This document shows, piece by piece, positions 35,973 to 44,207 of a stretch of 64,000 nt of DNA (the first letter of the stretch is position 1; every line of letters begins with the position of its first letter). The stretch comes from Pseudoxanthomonas koreensis_A (GTDB lineage: Bacteria; Pseudomonadota; Gammaproteobacteria; Xanthomonadales; Xanthomonadaceae): positions 620,001 through 684,000 of the forward strand of contig NZ_CP169056.1 of the NCBI RefSeq assembly GCF_041890415.1. Direction: 5' to 3'. The notes under the pieces were generated by a model. That model was not told the DNA's origin. It saw only the letters and a program-made list of their open reading frames with translations, and did not search any database. The position numbers were made by a program, and so were the translations under genes.

Positions 35973-36404
35973 TCAGCGATGCAGGTCGCCGGCGGCCTCC
36001 GGCTGGTAGCGCACCGCCTTGACCTGGAGCTTGAGCGGACGGCCGCCCGGCGCCTGCCAATCGATGGTCTGGCCCACCGACAGGCCCAGCAGCGCGCTGC
36101 CCACCGGGGCCAGCACCGACACCCGGCCCTTTTCCACGTCGGCCTCGTTCGGGTAGACCAGGGTCAGCACGTGCTGCTCGCCGGTGGACGCGTCCTCGCA
36201 CTCGACCTGGGAGTGCATGGTGACCACGTTGGCGGGCATCTGCTCCGGCGGCAGCACTTCGGCACGGTTGAGCTCATCCATCAGCGCGAGCGCGGCCGGA
36301 TGGCGGCTCAGCACCGGGGAGTCGAGCAGGGCCTCCAGGCGCGCCATGTCGCGACTGGAAATGATCAAGGTGGGGGGCAGGCCGCTGGCGGACTGGGTGG
36401 ACAT
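35973..36404 (-). CDS. rnk: Nucleoside diphosphate kinase regulator Rnk / GreA-GreB C-terminal-like
   Basis: A 143-residue protein with a short N-terminal coiled coil and a GreA/B-type C-terminal domain. Family features are PPTLIISSRDMARLEALL, LNRAEVLPPEQMPANVVTMHS, VYPNEADVEKGRVSVLAPVGSALLGLSVG and the terminal PLKLQVKAVRYQPEAAG. Rnk binds RNA polymerase near the secondary channel but lacks the long Gre coiled coil needed for cleavage. It lies downstream of oxyR on the same strand, in the place of orfX in the Xanthomonas ahpC-ahpF-oxyR-orfX region, 147 bases away. Confidence 0.9.
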   Translation of the reverse strand: MSTQSASGLPPTLIISSRDMARLEALLDSPVLSRHPAALALMDELNRAEVLPPEQMPANVVTMHSQVECEDASTGEQHVLTLVYPNEADVEKGRVSVLAPVGSALLGLSVGQTIDWQAPGGRPLKLQVKAVRYQPEAAGDLHR

Positions 36405-36551
36405 GGGGGTTCCTCGGGGTTGGCGGTGCGCGGCGGGCGCGCATGAAGAAAAAGGCGGCGCGTCTCCGCATCCGCCTAGGGTCACTGACTATGACAGGAA
36501 ACGTAGCCCGGAATGCGATCGGGTTCAACCGGGGGATTCAACCCGGAGGGC

Positions 36552-37511
36552 TCAAGCGGGGCGCTTCGGGCCGCGGCCGGGCCCGGGGTGCGGCCGCGGG
36601 GCGGCCGGATCGGGCTCCAGCAACCCCGCCGGCAGGCTGCGCAGCACCTGGGCCAGGCGCGACAGGAACCCGGCCATCGCCGAGCTGTGCCGCCAGCAGA
36701 TGGCGATGCTGCGGGTCGGTGCGCTGCCGGTGAACGGCAGCAGGCGGATGTTCTCCGAACGCGCCACCGGCGGCTTGACCGCCAGGATCGGCAGCAGGGT
36801 GGCGCCGACATTGGCCGCGACCATCTGCCGCAGCGTCTCCAGGCTGGTGGCGCGGAACCCGGTCTTTTCCTGCGCACCGGACAGCTGGCACACGTCCAGC
36901 GCCTGGTCGCGCATGCAGTGGCCATCCTCCAGCAGCAACAGCGGCTGTTCGGCCAGCGCGTCCAGGCTCAGCGCCTGGCGGCTGGCCAGCGGGTGGTCCT
37001 CGGGTACCGCCAGCACGAACGGTTCCTCGAACAGCAGCTCGGTGTGCAATTGATCGTCGTGCACCGGCAGTGCCAGCAGGGCGGCGTCGAGCCGGCCATC
37101 GCGCAGGCGGGCCAGCAGTTCGTCGCTCTTTTCCTCCACCAGCAGCAGTTCCAGTTGCGGGAAGCGCGCGCGCATGTGCGGGATCACGTGCGGCAGCAGG
37201 TAGGGCGCCAGGGTCGGAAAGATGCCCAGGCGCACGCTGCCGGCCTCCGGATCCTGGCTGCGGCGGGCGGCCTCCTTCATCTGTTCGATCTCGGCCACGA
37301 TCCTGCGCGCGCGTTCGGTGGCCTCGCGCCCGGCCGGGGTCAGCATGACCTTGCGCGGGGCGCGCTCGACCAGGGCCACGCCCAGTTCCTCCTCCAGCTT
37401 GCGGATCTGGGTGGACAGCGTGGGCTGGCTGACGAAGCAGGACGCGGCGGCACGGCCGAAGTGGCGGTGTTCGGCCAGGGCCACCAGGTACTTGAGGTCG
37501 CGCAGGTTCAT
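36552..37511 (-). CDS. oxyR: Hydrogen peroxide-sensing LysR-type activator OxyR
   Basis: A 319-residue LysR regulator with an N-terminal winged helix (MNLRDLKYLVALAEHRHFGR, QPTLSTQIRKLEEELG) and an effector domain. The two redox cysteines are conserved at residues 199 and 208 in DGHCMRDQALDVCQ, with exactly the Escherichia coli spacing and numbering; oxidation to a disulphide activates the protein. The last 20 or so residues are a Pro/Gly/Arg tail. It follows ahpF by 58 bases on the same strand, as in Xanthomonas where ahpF and oxyR are co-transcribed. A matching operator is found upstream of ahpC. Confidence 0.96.
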   Translation of the reverse strand: MNLRDLKYLVALAEHRHFGRAAASCFVSQPTLSTQIRKLEEELGVALVERAPRKVMLTPAGREATERARRIVAEIEQMKEAARRSQDPEAGSVRLGIFPTLAPYLLPHVIPHMRARFPQLELLLVEEKSDELLARLRDGRLDAALLALPVHDDQLHTELLFEEPFVLAVPEDHPLASRQALSLDALAEQPLLLLEDGHCMRDQALDVCQLSGAQEKTGFRATSLETLRQMVAANVGATLLPILAVKPPVARSENIRLLPFTGSAPTRSIAICWRHSSAMAGFLSRLAQVLRSLPAGLLEPDPAAPRPHPGPGRGPKRPA

Positions 37512-37569
37512 TGCTTGCCTCCCGGCCGGGCGTGCGGGTCCGACTCTACGCCGGTGCGCCCGGCGGTGC

Positions 37570-39171
37570 TCAGGCCGTCTCGGCGACCGGCTCGGGCGTC
37601 GGCGCCGACACCCTGATCAGGTGGTCGAAGGCGGCCAGCGCGGCCTTCGAGCCTTCGCCCATGGCGATCACGATCTGCTTGTACGGCACGGTGGTGCAAT
37701 CGCCAGCCGCGAACACGCCGCGCACGCTGGTCTGGCCACGCTCGTCGACCAGGATCTCGCCGCGCGGGCTCAACGCGACCGTGCCCTCCAGCCACTCGGT
37801 GTTGGGCAGCAGGCCGATCTGCACGAACACGCCCTCCAGCTCCACCCGATGGTTGTCGCCGCCCACGCGGTCCCTGTAGGCCAGGCCGGTGACCCGCTCG
37901 CCGTCGCCCAATACCTCGGTGGTCTGGGCGCTGGTGAGGATGCGCACGTTGGGCATGCTGCGCAGCTTGCGCTGCAGGACCTCGTCGGCGCGCAGCTTCG
38001 CGTCGAATTCCAGCAGGGTGACGTGGCCGACGATGCCGGCCAGGTCGATGGCCGCCTCCACGCCGGAGTTGCCGCCGCCGATCACCGCCACGCGCTTGCC
38101 CTTGAACAGCGGGCCATCGCAGTGCGGGCAGTAGGCCACGCCCTTGTTGCGGTACTGGTCCTCGCCGGGCACGCCCATCTGCCGCCAGCGCGCGCCGGTG
38201 GACAGGACCACGGTCTTCGACTTCAGCGATGCGCCGTTGGCCAGCCGGATTTCAATCAAGCCAGCCTCCGCCAGGCCGTCATCGGCCGGCACCAGTGCGG
38301 TGGCGCGTTGCAGGTTCATCACGTCCACCTCGTACTCGCGGACATGCTGTTCGAGCTGGGCTGCCAGCTTCGGTCCCTCGGTGTGCGGCACCGAGATGAA
38401 GTTCTCGATCGACATGGTATCGAGCACCTGGCCGCCGAAGCGCTCGGCCGCCACGCCGGTGCGGATGCCCTTGCGCGCGGCATACACCGCCGCCGCCGCG
38501 CCGGCCGGGCCGCCGCCGACCACCAGCACGTCGAACGGTTCCTTGCGCGCGATCTTCGCCGCCTCGCGCTGCTCGGCGCCGGTGTCGAGCTTGGCGACGA
38601 TTTCCTCCAGGCCCATGCGGCCGTAGGCGAACAGCTCGCCATTGAGGAACACGGCCGGCACCGACATCACCTGGCGCGCCTCGACCTCCTGCTGGAACAG
38701 CGCGCCGTCGATGGCCACGTGTTCGATGCCCGGATTGAGGACGGCCATCAGGTTCAGCGCCTGGACCACGTCCGGACAGTTCTGGCAGGACAGCGAGAAG
38801 TAGGTTTCGAAACGGAACCTGCCGTCCAGCGCCTTCACCTGTTCGATCACGTCGGCCGCGGCCTTGGACGGGTGCCCGCCGACCTGCAGCAGGGCCAGCA
38901 CCAGTGAGGTGAACTCGTGGCCCAGCGGCAACCCGGCAAAGCGCAGGCTGATCTGCTGGCCGGGGCTGGTGACGGCGAACGAGGGCTTGCGCTGGTCGTC
39001 GTCGCGGCTCACCTGCAGGGTGATCCTGTCGGACAGCGCCTCGATGTCCTGCAGCATGCCGAGCATCTCGCCCGACGCCTCGCTGTCGTCGAGCGAGGCG
39101 ACCAGGTGCACCGGGCGGGTCAGGCGCTCCAGGTAGGCCTGCAACTGGGTCTTGAGGTTGGCGTCCAACAT
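37570..39171 (-). CDS. ahpF: Alkyl hydroperoxide reductase subunit F
   Basis: A 533-residue flavoprotein disulphide reductase that regenerates AhpC using NADH. The N-terminal double-thioredoxin domain carries CQNC (129/132); the C-terminal thioredoxin-reductase-like part has the FAD motif VVGGGPAGAAAAVYAARKG, the active disulphide CPHC (348/351), the NAD motif VIGGGNSGVEAAIDLAG and the closing GVFAAGDCTT. The ATG at 39171 gives the normal family length. It lies 246 bases downstream of ahpC, a gap holding two hairpins, so it may be read from its own promoter or by readthrough. Confidence 0.97.
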   Translation of the reverse strand: MLDANLKTQLQAYLERLTRPVHLVASLDDSEASGEMLGMLQDIEALSDRITLQVSRDDDQRKPSFAVTSPGQQISLRFAGLPLGHEFTSLVLALLQVGGHPSKAAADVIEQVKALDGRFRFETYFSLSCQNCPDVVQALNLMAVLNPGIEHVAIDGALFQQEVEARQVMSVPAVFLNGELFAYGRMGLEEIVAKLDTGAEQREAAKIARKEPFDVLVVGGGPAGAAAAVYAARKGIRTGVAAERFGGQVLDTMSIENFISVPHTEGPKLAAQLEQHVREYEVDVMNLQRATALVPADDGLAEAGLIEIRLANGASLKSKTVVLSTGARWRQMGVPGEDQYRNKGVAYCPHCDGPLFKGKRVAVIGGGNSGVEAAIDLAGIVGHVTLLEFDAKLRADEVLQRKLRSMPNVRILTSAQTTEVLGDGERVTGLAYRDRVGGDNHRVELEGVFVQIGLLPNTEWLEGTVALSPRGEILVDERGQTSVRGVFAAGDCTTVPYKQIVIAMGEGSKAALAAFDHLIRVSAPTPEPVAETA

Positions 39172-39294
39172 GGCGGGAGGCTCCGTGAAGGGGTGTCGGG
39201 TGTGCGCGTCGTTATCCGCCGGTGCGGGAACGCGGGGCGTGCGGGCGTCCGGCAAGCCGGTGCCGTCGCGGCCTGCGGGGGACGCGTCATGCAG

Positions 39295-39360
39295 GGGAGT
39301 GGATGCAAGCCGACGTGGCCTGGCGCTGGCGGCGCTGGACGAGGGCTTGCATCCACTCCC
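39295..39360. repeat. 16-bp perfect inverted repeat in the ahpC-ahpF gap
   Basis: GGGAGTGGATGCAAGC at 39295-39310 is matched exactly by its reverse complement at 39345-39360, with a 34-base spacer. It lies between the ahpC stop and the ahpF start. It could form an RNA stem that protects or separates the ahpC message, or be the remnant of an extragenic repeat family; it is unlike the REP units at 4721-4856. Confidence 0.7.
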
Positions 39361-39382
39361 GTCCGTGGGGACGGGAGCGGAG

Positions 39383-39407
39383 GTCCTTCCCGCGCTGCGG
39401 GAAGGAC
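39383..39407 (-). terminator. Hairpin immediately after ahpC
   Basis: A perfect 11-bp stem (GTCCTTCCCGC / GCGGGAAGGAC) with a three-base loop begins 10 bases after the ahpC stop. No T run follows on the minus strand, so it may act as an mRNA 3' stabiliser or a partial terminator, consistent with ahpC being more abundant than ahpF. Confidence 0.55.
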
Positions 39408-39417
39408 GCTGCGGCGA

Positions 39418-39981
39418 TCAGATCTTGCCGACCAGGTCCAGCGAAGGAGCGATGGACTTGGCGCCCTCCTTCCACTTGGCCGGGCACACCTGGCCGGGGT
39501 TGGCGGCCACGAACTGGGCGGCCTTGAGCTTGCGCAAGGTCTCGCTGACATCGCGCGCGATCGCGTTGTCGTGGACTTCCAGGGTCTTGATCACGCCTTC
39601 CGGGTTGATGATGAAGGTGCCGCGCAGGGCCAGGCCTTCCTCGTCGATGTGCACGCCGAAGGCACGGGTGAGCTGATGGGTGGGGTCGCCGACCAGCGGG
39701 AACTTCGCCTTGCCGACGGCCGGCGAGGTCTCGTGCCACACCTTGTGCGAGAAGTGGGTGTCGGTGGTGACGATGTAGACCTCGGCACCGGCCTTCTGGA
39801 ACTCGGCGTAGTTCTCGGCGGCGTCTTCGACTTCGGTCGGGCAGTTGAAGGTGAAGGCGGCCGGCATGAAGATCAGGACCGACCACTTGCCCTTCAGGTC
39901 CGCATCGGAAACCTCGATGAACTCGCCGTTGTGGAATGCGCTGGCCTTGAAGGGCTGGACCGTGGTGTTGATCAGGGACAT
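39418..39981 (-). CDS. ahpC: Alkyl hydroperoxide reductase subunit C (peroxiredoxin)
   Basis: A 187-residue typical 2-Cys peroxiredoxin that reduces H2O2 and organic peroxides. The peroxidatic Cys is 47 in FTFNCPTEVED and the resolving Cys 166 in PGQVCPAKWKEG. The C-terminal motif ends LDLVGKI, as in other AhpC proteins. I chose the ATG at 39981 (MSLINT); a TTG directly before it is in frame but not needed. A near-consensus promoter (40032-40060) and an OxyR site (40061-40097) lie upstream, so strong peroxide induction is expected. Confidence 0.97.
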   Translation of the reverse strand: MSLINTTVQPFKASAFHNGEFIEVSDADLKGKWSVLIFMPAAFTFNCPTEVEDAAENYAEFQKAGAEVYIVTTDTHFSHKVWHETSPAVGKAKFPLVGDPTHQLTRAFGVHIDEEGLALRGTFIINPEGVIKTLEVHDNAIARDVSETLRKLKAAQFVAANPGQVCPAKWKEGAKSIAPSLDLVGKI

Positions 39982-40031
39982 CAATGGATCCTCAGGTGGT
40001 TGGTGAAAGGGGCGGGGAGGGAGCGGACGTC

Positions 40032-40060
40032 ATACTAGGAAGTGGCAATAGATAAGGCAA
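40032..40060 (-). promoter_or_regulatory. ahpC promoter
   Basis: On the minus strand TTGCCT (40060-40055), a 17-base spacer and TAGTAT (40037-40032) form a good sigma-70 promoter about 50 bases before the ahpC start. Its -35 abuts the OxyR operator, the position used for activation by contact with RNA polymerase. Confidence 0.8.
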
Positions 40061-40097
40061 ATCGATTAGTGGTATTGGATAGATAGGCATTGACTAT
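40061..40097. promoter_or_regulatory. OxyR operator upstream of ahpC
   Basis: The four tetrads ATCG, GTAT, ATAG and CTAT are separated by exactly seven bases each, giving 14 of 16 matches to the OxyR consensus ATAG-N7-CTAT-N7-ATAG-N7-CTAT. The site directly precedes the ahpC -35. Given oxyR about 2.5 kb away on the same strand, I regard this as a genuine activation site. Confidence 0.85.
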
Positions 40098-40207
40098 CAA
40101 TATTCAAGGGCCGGCCTTGTGCCGAGGCGCCGCCAGGCAGCCGCGGGCGGATGGGTTGGCGGGCCGGGGCATTGGCAGGCAGCCGCCGGTGGTCCATCGT
40201 CTTGCCG

Positions 40208-41071
40208 ATGGACCAGACCTCACTCTACTCCCGGCGTGTGGACGCGCTGTTGCGGCAGGCATGCACCGGGATCGCGCGTGCCGATGCCGAATCCCTGTTC
40301 GCGCACGCACTGGGCAAGGACCGCGCCTGGCTGTTCGCCCATGCTACCGACACGCTGACCGATGCCCAGGCCGCTGACGTCCAGGCGCTGGTGGCCCGGC
40401 GCGCGGCCGGCGAACCGGTGGCCTACCTGATCGGGCGTCGCGGCTTCTGGACCCTGGACCTGGAGGTCTGTGCAGATACGCTGATCCCGCGGCCGGAAAC
40501 CGAACTGCTGGTGGAGCTGGCGCTGGAACGGCTGGACCCCGAGGCACCGGCGCGGGTGGCCGACCTGGGCACCGGCAGCGGTGCGGTCGCCCTGGCCATT
40601 GCCAGCGAGCGGCCGATGGCGGCGGTGGTGGCCACCGACGCCAGCCCCGCGGCGCTGGCAGTGGCACAGCGCAATGCACAGGCCCACGGCCTGGGCAACG
40701 TATGGCTCCGGCGCGGCGACTGGTGCCAGGCGCTGGGTGGCGAACGCTTCGATCTGGTCGCCAGCAATCCCCCGTACATCGCCCAGGACGACCCGCACCT
40801 GGTGCAGGGAGACCTGCGTTACGAGCCGGCCACCGCGCTCGCCTCGGGCAGCGACGGCCTGGAGGCGATCCGCGCCATTGCCGCGGCGGCGCCGGCGCAC
40901 CTGGTGCCCGGGGGCTGGCTGCTGCTGGAGCATGGTCTTGACCAGGGCGTCGCGGTGCGCGCCCTGCTGCAGGAAGCCGGCCTGGCCGATGTGCGCACCG
41001 TGCGCGACCTGGAGCAGCGCGACCGCGTCACCCTCGGCCGCCTCGACCGTGCGGCCACCGGTGCACGCTAG
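40208..41071 (+). CDS. prmC: Release factor glutamine methyltransferase PrmC
   Basis: A 287-residue SAM-dependent methyltransferase that modifies the GGQ glutamine of RF1 and RF2. It has an N-terminal helical substrate domain, then the SAM motif DLGTGSGAVALAIA, the VVATDASPAALAVA strand and the catalytic SNPPYIA (about residue 188). The ATG at 40208 begins MDQTSLYSRRV, giving the usual length. The gene for one substrate, prfA, is some 17 kb away in this window. The TAG stop lies inside a promoter-like GCTAGAAT for the next gene. Confidence 0.95.
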   Translation: MDQTSLYSRRVDALLRQACTGIARADAESLFAHALGKDRAWLFAHATDTLTDAQAADVQALVARRAAGEPVAYLIGRRGFWTLDLEVCADTLIPRPETELLVELALERLDPEAPARVADLGTGSGAVALAIASERPMAAVVATDASPAALAVAQRNAQAHGLGNVWLRRGDWCQALGGERFDLVASNPPYIAQDDPHLVQGDLRYEPATALASGSDGLEAIRAIAAAAPAHLVPGGWLLLEHGLDQGVAVRALLQEAGLADVRTVRDLEQRDRVTLGRLDRAATGAR

Positions 41072-41074
41072 AAT
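41067..41074 (+). promoter_or_regulatory. GCTAGAAT -10-like element before pip, overlapping the prmC stop
   Basis: GCTAGAAT lies 28 bases before the pip ATG. Its TAG (41069-41071) is also the prmC stop codon. Spacing to the start codon is the same as at ridA (28 bases). Confidence 0.5.
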
Positions 41075-41102
41075 CGCCCATCCCTTCCGCAGCGAGGCCG
41101 GC

Positions 41103-42050
41103 ATGCGCACGCTCTACCCGGACATCGCGCCGTTCGATACCGGCATGCTCCCGGTCGATGGCCGCCACCGCCTGTACTACGAGCAGTGCGGCAACCCGCG
41201 CGGCAAGCCGGTGGTCCTGCTGCACGGCGGGCCCGGCGGCGGCTGCAATACCAAAATGCGCTGCTTCCACGACCCGGCGCGCTACCGCATCGTGCTGTTC
41301 GACCAGCGTGGCGCCGGCCGCTCCACCCCGCACGCGGACCTGGTCGACAACACCACCTGGCACTTGGTGGACGACATCGAGGCGTTGCGCACGCACCTTG
41401 GCATCGAGCGCTGGCAGGTGTTTGGCGGAAGCTGGGGCTCCACCCTGGCACTGGCCTATGCCCAGGCGCACCCGCAGCGGGTGACCGAACTGGTGCTGCG
41501 CGGCATCTTCCTGCTGCGTCGCTGGGAACTGGAATGGTTCTACCAGGAAGGCACCAGCCACCTGTTCCCCGACGCGTGGGAACGCTACGTGGCCGCCATT
41601 CCCGAGGACGAGCGCCACGACCTGATGGCGGCCTACCACCGCCGCCTGACCAGCGCGGACGAAGCCACCCGGCTGGCAGCAGCGCGTGCCTGGAGCACGT
41701 GGGAGGGCGCGACCAGTTTCCTGCGCGGGAACCCGGAGTTCGTCGCCAGCCATGAGGACGCGCACTTCGCCCTGGCCTTTGCCCGGATCGAGAACCACTA
41801 CTTCGTCAACCGCGGCTTCTTCCAGTCGGAGGACCAGCTGCTGCGCGACGCGCACCGGATTGCCGACATCCCCGGGGTGATCGTGCATGGCCGCTACGAC
41901 GTGATCTGTCCCTTGCGCAATGCCTGGGAGCTGCACCGCGCCTGGCCCATGGCGCGCCTGGAAATCACCCCGGTGTCGGGCCATTCCGCGTTCGAGCCCG
42001 GCAACGCCGATGCGCTGGTGCGCGCGACCGACGCGTTCGCCGCCGGCTGA
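41103..42050 (+). CDS. pip: Proline iminopeptidase
   Basis: A 315-residue alpha/beta hydrolase (peptidase family S33) that releases N-terminal proline from peptides. It has the oxyanion motif HGGPGGGCN, the nucleophile elbow GGSWGS (Ser about 110), the Asp in HGRYDVICP and the catalytic His in VSGHSAFEP. The N-terminal TLYPDIAPFDTGMLPVDG and the middle cap segment WSTWEGATS are typical of bacterial Pip. It lies 31 bases after prmC with a likely promoter of its own. Confidence 0.95.
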   Translation: MRTLYPDIAPFDTGMLPVDGRHRLYYEQCGNPRGKPVVLLHGGPGGGCNTKMRCFHDPARYRIVLFDQRGAGRSTPHADLVDNTTWHLVDDIEALRTHLGIERWQVFGGSWGSTLALAYAQAHPQRVTELVLRGIFLLRRWELEWFYQEGTSHLFPDAWERYVAAIPEDERHDLMAAYHRRLTSADEATRLAAARAWSTWEGATSFLRGNPEFVASHEDAHFALAFARIENHYFVNRGFFQSEDQLLRDAHRIADIPGVIVHGRYDVICPLRNAWELHRAWPMARLEITPVSGHSAFEPGNADALVRATDAFAAG

Positions 42051-42071
42051 CCGTCCCCGGCCCGCGCGCCG

Positions 42072-42746
42072 CTATTGCACGGGGGCGAACGGGGGTGCCG
42101 GCAGGTCCGTTGCCGCCGGCTGCTCCGGCACCGGCTCGGCTGCAGACGGCTGCGGATACTGCTCGATGGGAAACAGGGTCGGCTGCGCGCGCGGCGCCGG
42201 CCGGGCCGCACGCTCGACCTGGTCGGGCAGGAAGCGCTGCAGCACCGCGTAGAAGCGGTGGTAGAAATCCGGATCCTGCAGGGTTTCGCTGGCGACCTTG
42301 ACCAGCGAGTCCTCGGTCGAGCCGATCGGCAGCGACACCGAGCCCAGTGCACTTACGCCCAGGCTGGCGCTGGTGTTGCTCTTGCGCAGCACGTAGCGGT
42401 CCTGGACCGCATTGACGAACACCACGGTCTGGTGCTCGCCGCGGGTCTGCGGCATGCAGACCGTGCGGAACTCCACCTGCTCGTGGCTTTCGTCCTTCTG
42501 GAAATACTTGCGTGCCTCGACGATGTCGGGCTCGGCGCGAGCGACCACGAAGCCCTGGCTGAGCAGGGCGCGGCGCGCGGCCTCGCAGGCCTGGGCCGGG
42601 GAATGGTCGAAGCTGCGCGAATAGGTGTTGGACGAGTCGAACGCCTCGAACGCGGATCGCTCGGGCATGGAGCGGGTCATCATGCAGCCGCCCAGGGCCA
42701 GGGCGAGCAGCGGGAACATCAGGGTCGGGCGGCGGGGGCCGGGCAT
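42072..42746 (-). CDS. DUF2242-type lipoprotein
   Basis: A protein of about 224 residues with a lipoprotein signal: PLLALALGGC places the lipid-attached Cys near residue 21. A shorter start at 42719 (MFPLLALALGGC) is equally possible. The mature domain contains AFEAFDSSNTYSRSFDHSP, QACEAARRALLSQGFVV and VEARKYFQKDESHEQVEF, matching the DUF2242 family of periplasmic lipoproteins. The C-terminal 45 residues are Pro/Ala/Gln-rich. It ends 21 bases from pip, convergently. Function unknown. Confidence 0.82.
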   Translation of the reverse strand: MPGPRRPTLMFPLLALALGGCMMTRSMPERSAFEAFDSSNTYSRSFDHSPAQACEAARRALLSQGFVVARAEPDIVEARKYFQKDESHEQVEFRTVCMPQTRGEHQTVVFVNAVQDRYVLRKSNTSASLGVSALGSVSLPIGSTEDSLVKVASETLQDPDFYHRFYAVLQRFLPDQVERAARPAPRAQPTLFPIEQYPQPSAAEPVPEQPAATDLPAPPFAPVQ

Positions 42747-42847
42747 CGTGCACGAAATCGGCAAAAGGGAGCCGGCCGAGTATGCCGGATCGTGGCCGCG
42801 CTGCCGAGCCGGCGGCACCCGGCCCGGTGCTGCCGCCATGCCTGTGT

Positions 42848-43645
42848 TCAGCCGTGCAGGAAGGCCGGGGCGACCACGTCGAACAGCCGTGCCAGGCGCC
42901 GCGCCCAGGCCTGCTGGCCGGCTGCGTCGGCGATCAGGTCCTGGCGGATCTCCAGTTCCACGTGCGCCAGGCCGCGTGCCTCCCCGTGCACGGGGATCGC
43001 GTAGTCGCTGGCATCGCTCACCGCGTAGGGCTGGTTGTCGCCCACCACCAGGTCGCCTTCGGCCTGCAACGCATCGCGCAGGGCATGGGCCAGGCGCGGA
43101 TCGCGGTGATAGAGCACGCCGCAGTGCCAGGGCCGGTCGATGCCGCCCATCGACGGGGTGAAGCTGTGCAGGGTGGCCAGCAGGGTCGGCCGTCGCTGCG
43201 CTGCGCGCGCATCGAGTTCCCGCCGGATGCGGTCGTGGTAGGGCGCGAAGATCGCCTGGATGCGCGCCTGGCGCTGCGCACCGTCCAGCGCGGCATTGGC
43301 CGGCACGGCGGTACCGTCGCTGGCCGCCGCGATCAGGGTGGGCGCATCCAGCGGCCGGTTGCAGTCGATCACCAGCCGCGAGAAGTTCTGCAGCACGGTC
43401 CAGGCATCCAGTTGCGGTGCCAGTTGCCGGGCCACGCCGCCGATGCCGATGTCCCAGCCGATATGGCGATCGATCTCGCCCGGTGGCAGGCCAAGGTCGC
43501 CAAGCGCGCGCGGCACCGTGCGCTCGGCATGGTCCACCACCAGCAGCCACGGCGAACCGCCGTGCGGCTGCAGCACTTCGAACGGCGGCGGGTCACCGGG
43601 GCCCAACAGCGCGGGCACGGCCGCGTGGGCGGTATCAGGGCTCAC
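42848..43645 (-). CDS. N-formylglutamate amidohydrolase family protein
   Basis: A 265-residue protein of the HutG-like FGase family, zinc-dependent hydrolases that cleave N-formylglutamate in histidine breakdown. Visible motifs are VVDHAERTVP, the HIGWDIGIGGVA segment, SRLVIDCNRPL, ATLHSFTPSM and VELEIRQDLI. No hut genes are nearby, so the physiological substrate is uncertain; many members of this branch are unassigned. It overlaps the NUDIX gene by 11 bases, marking a shared transcript. Confidence 0.88.
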   Translation of the reverse strand: MSPDTAHAAVPALLGPGDPPPFEVLQPHGGSPWLLVVDHAERTVPRALGDLGLPPGEIDRHIGWDIGIGGVARQLAPQLDAWTVLQNFSRLVIDCNRPLDAPTLIAAASDGTAVPANAALDGAQRQARIQAIFAPYHDRIRRELDARAAQRRPTLLATLHSFTPSMGGIDRPWHCGVLYHRDPRLAHALRDALQAEGDLVVGDNQPYAVSDASDYAIPVHGEARGLAHVELEIRQDLIADAAGQQAWARRLARLFDVVAPAFLHG

Positions 43646-44198
43646 GCGGGCTGCCGTCGAGGTTGTGGTCGATCATCCACAGGCCGGCCCACAGTTTGGC
43701 GTCCAGCTCGTAGCCCTGGGCCATCCGCTCGGCCAGCCAGGCCGCTGCGCCGGTGCGCGGCACTTCGTGCACGGTGATGTCCTCGCCGGGGTCGCCGCCG
43801 CCGGCACCGACCTTGCGCAGTGCGCTGGCGCGCACGAAGGCGATCTTCTCGCTGCTGGCGCCGGAGGACGTGGGTCCGATCATCAGCACCTGCGCATGCG
43901 CGGCGGTCCAGCCGGTCTCTTCTTCCAGTTCGCGGATCGCCGATTGCTCGATCGACTCCCCGGCGTCCACGTCGCCGACCAGGCCGGCGGGCATCTCGAT
44001 CGTGCGCGCCTGCAGCGGAATCCGGAACTGCTCCACGAACAGCACCCGGTCATCCGGCGTGACTGCGATGATGATCGCCGCCAGGCCGCCCGGATGGGTG
44101 CGCTCGGAGTATTCCCAGTGGCCGCGCACCACCATGCGCTGGTAGCGGCCTTCGTAAACGACGCGGGGTGGTTCGCTGGCGCGGGAGGGAGGCTTCAT
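43635..44198 (-). CDS. NUDIX hydrolase, ADP-ribose pyrophosphatase-like
   Basis: A 187-residue protein with an N-terminal beta domain for dimerisation and a complete NUDIX box beginning GLVGDVDAGESIEQSAIREL and continuing EEETGW. The surrounding FVEQFRIPLQARTIEMPAG resembles the ADP-ribose pyrophosphatase branch (NudE/NudF), and the GPTSSGASSEKI segment fits this too. It probably hydrolyses ADP-ribose or a related dinucleoside; the exact substrate cannot be read off. It sits between an exonuclease and an amidohydrolase in a leftward run. Confidence 0.9.
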   Translation of the reverse strand: MKPPSRASEPPRVVYEGRYQRMVVRGHWEYSERTHPGGLAAIIIAVTPDDRVLFVEQFRIPLQARTIEMPAGLVGDVDAGESIEQSAIRELEEETGWTAAHAQVLMIGPTSSGASSEKIAFVRASALRKVGAGGGDPGEDITVHEVPRTGAAAWLAERMAQGYELDAKLWAGLWMIDHNLDGSPREP

Positions 44199-44207
44199 GG
44201 CGCCATG

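Noticed and set aside
36520..36560. GGTTCAACCGG / GATTCAACCCGG near the oxyR stop as a hairpin
   Set aside because: The two parts are mainly direct, not inverted, repeats; the possible stem is short and imperfect.
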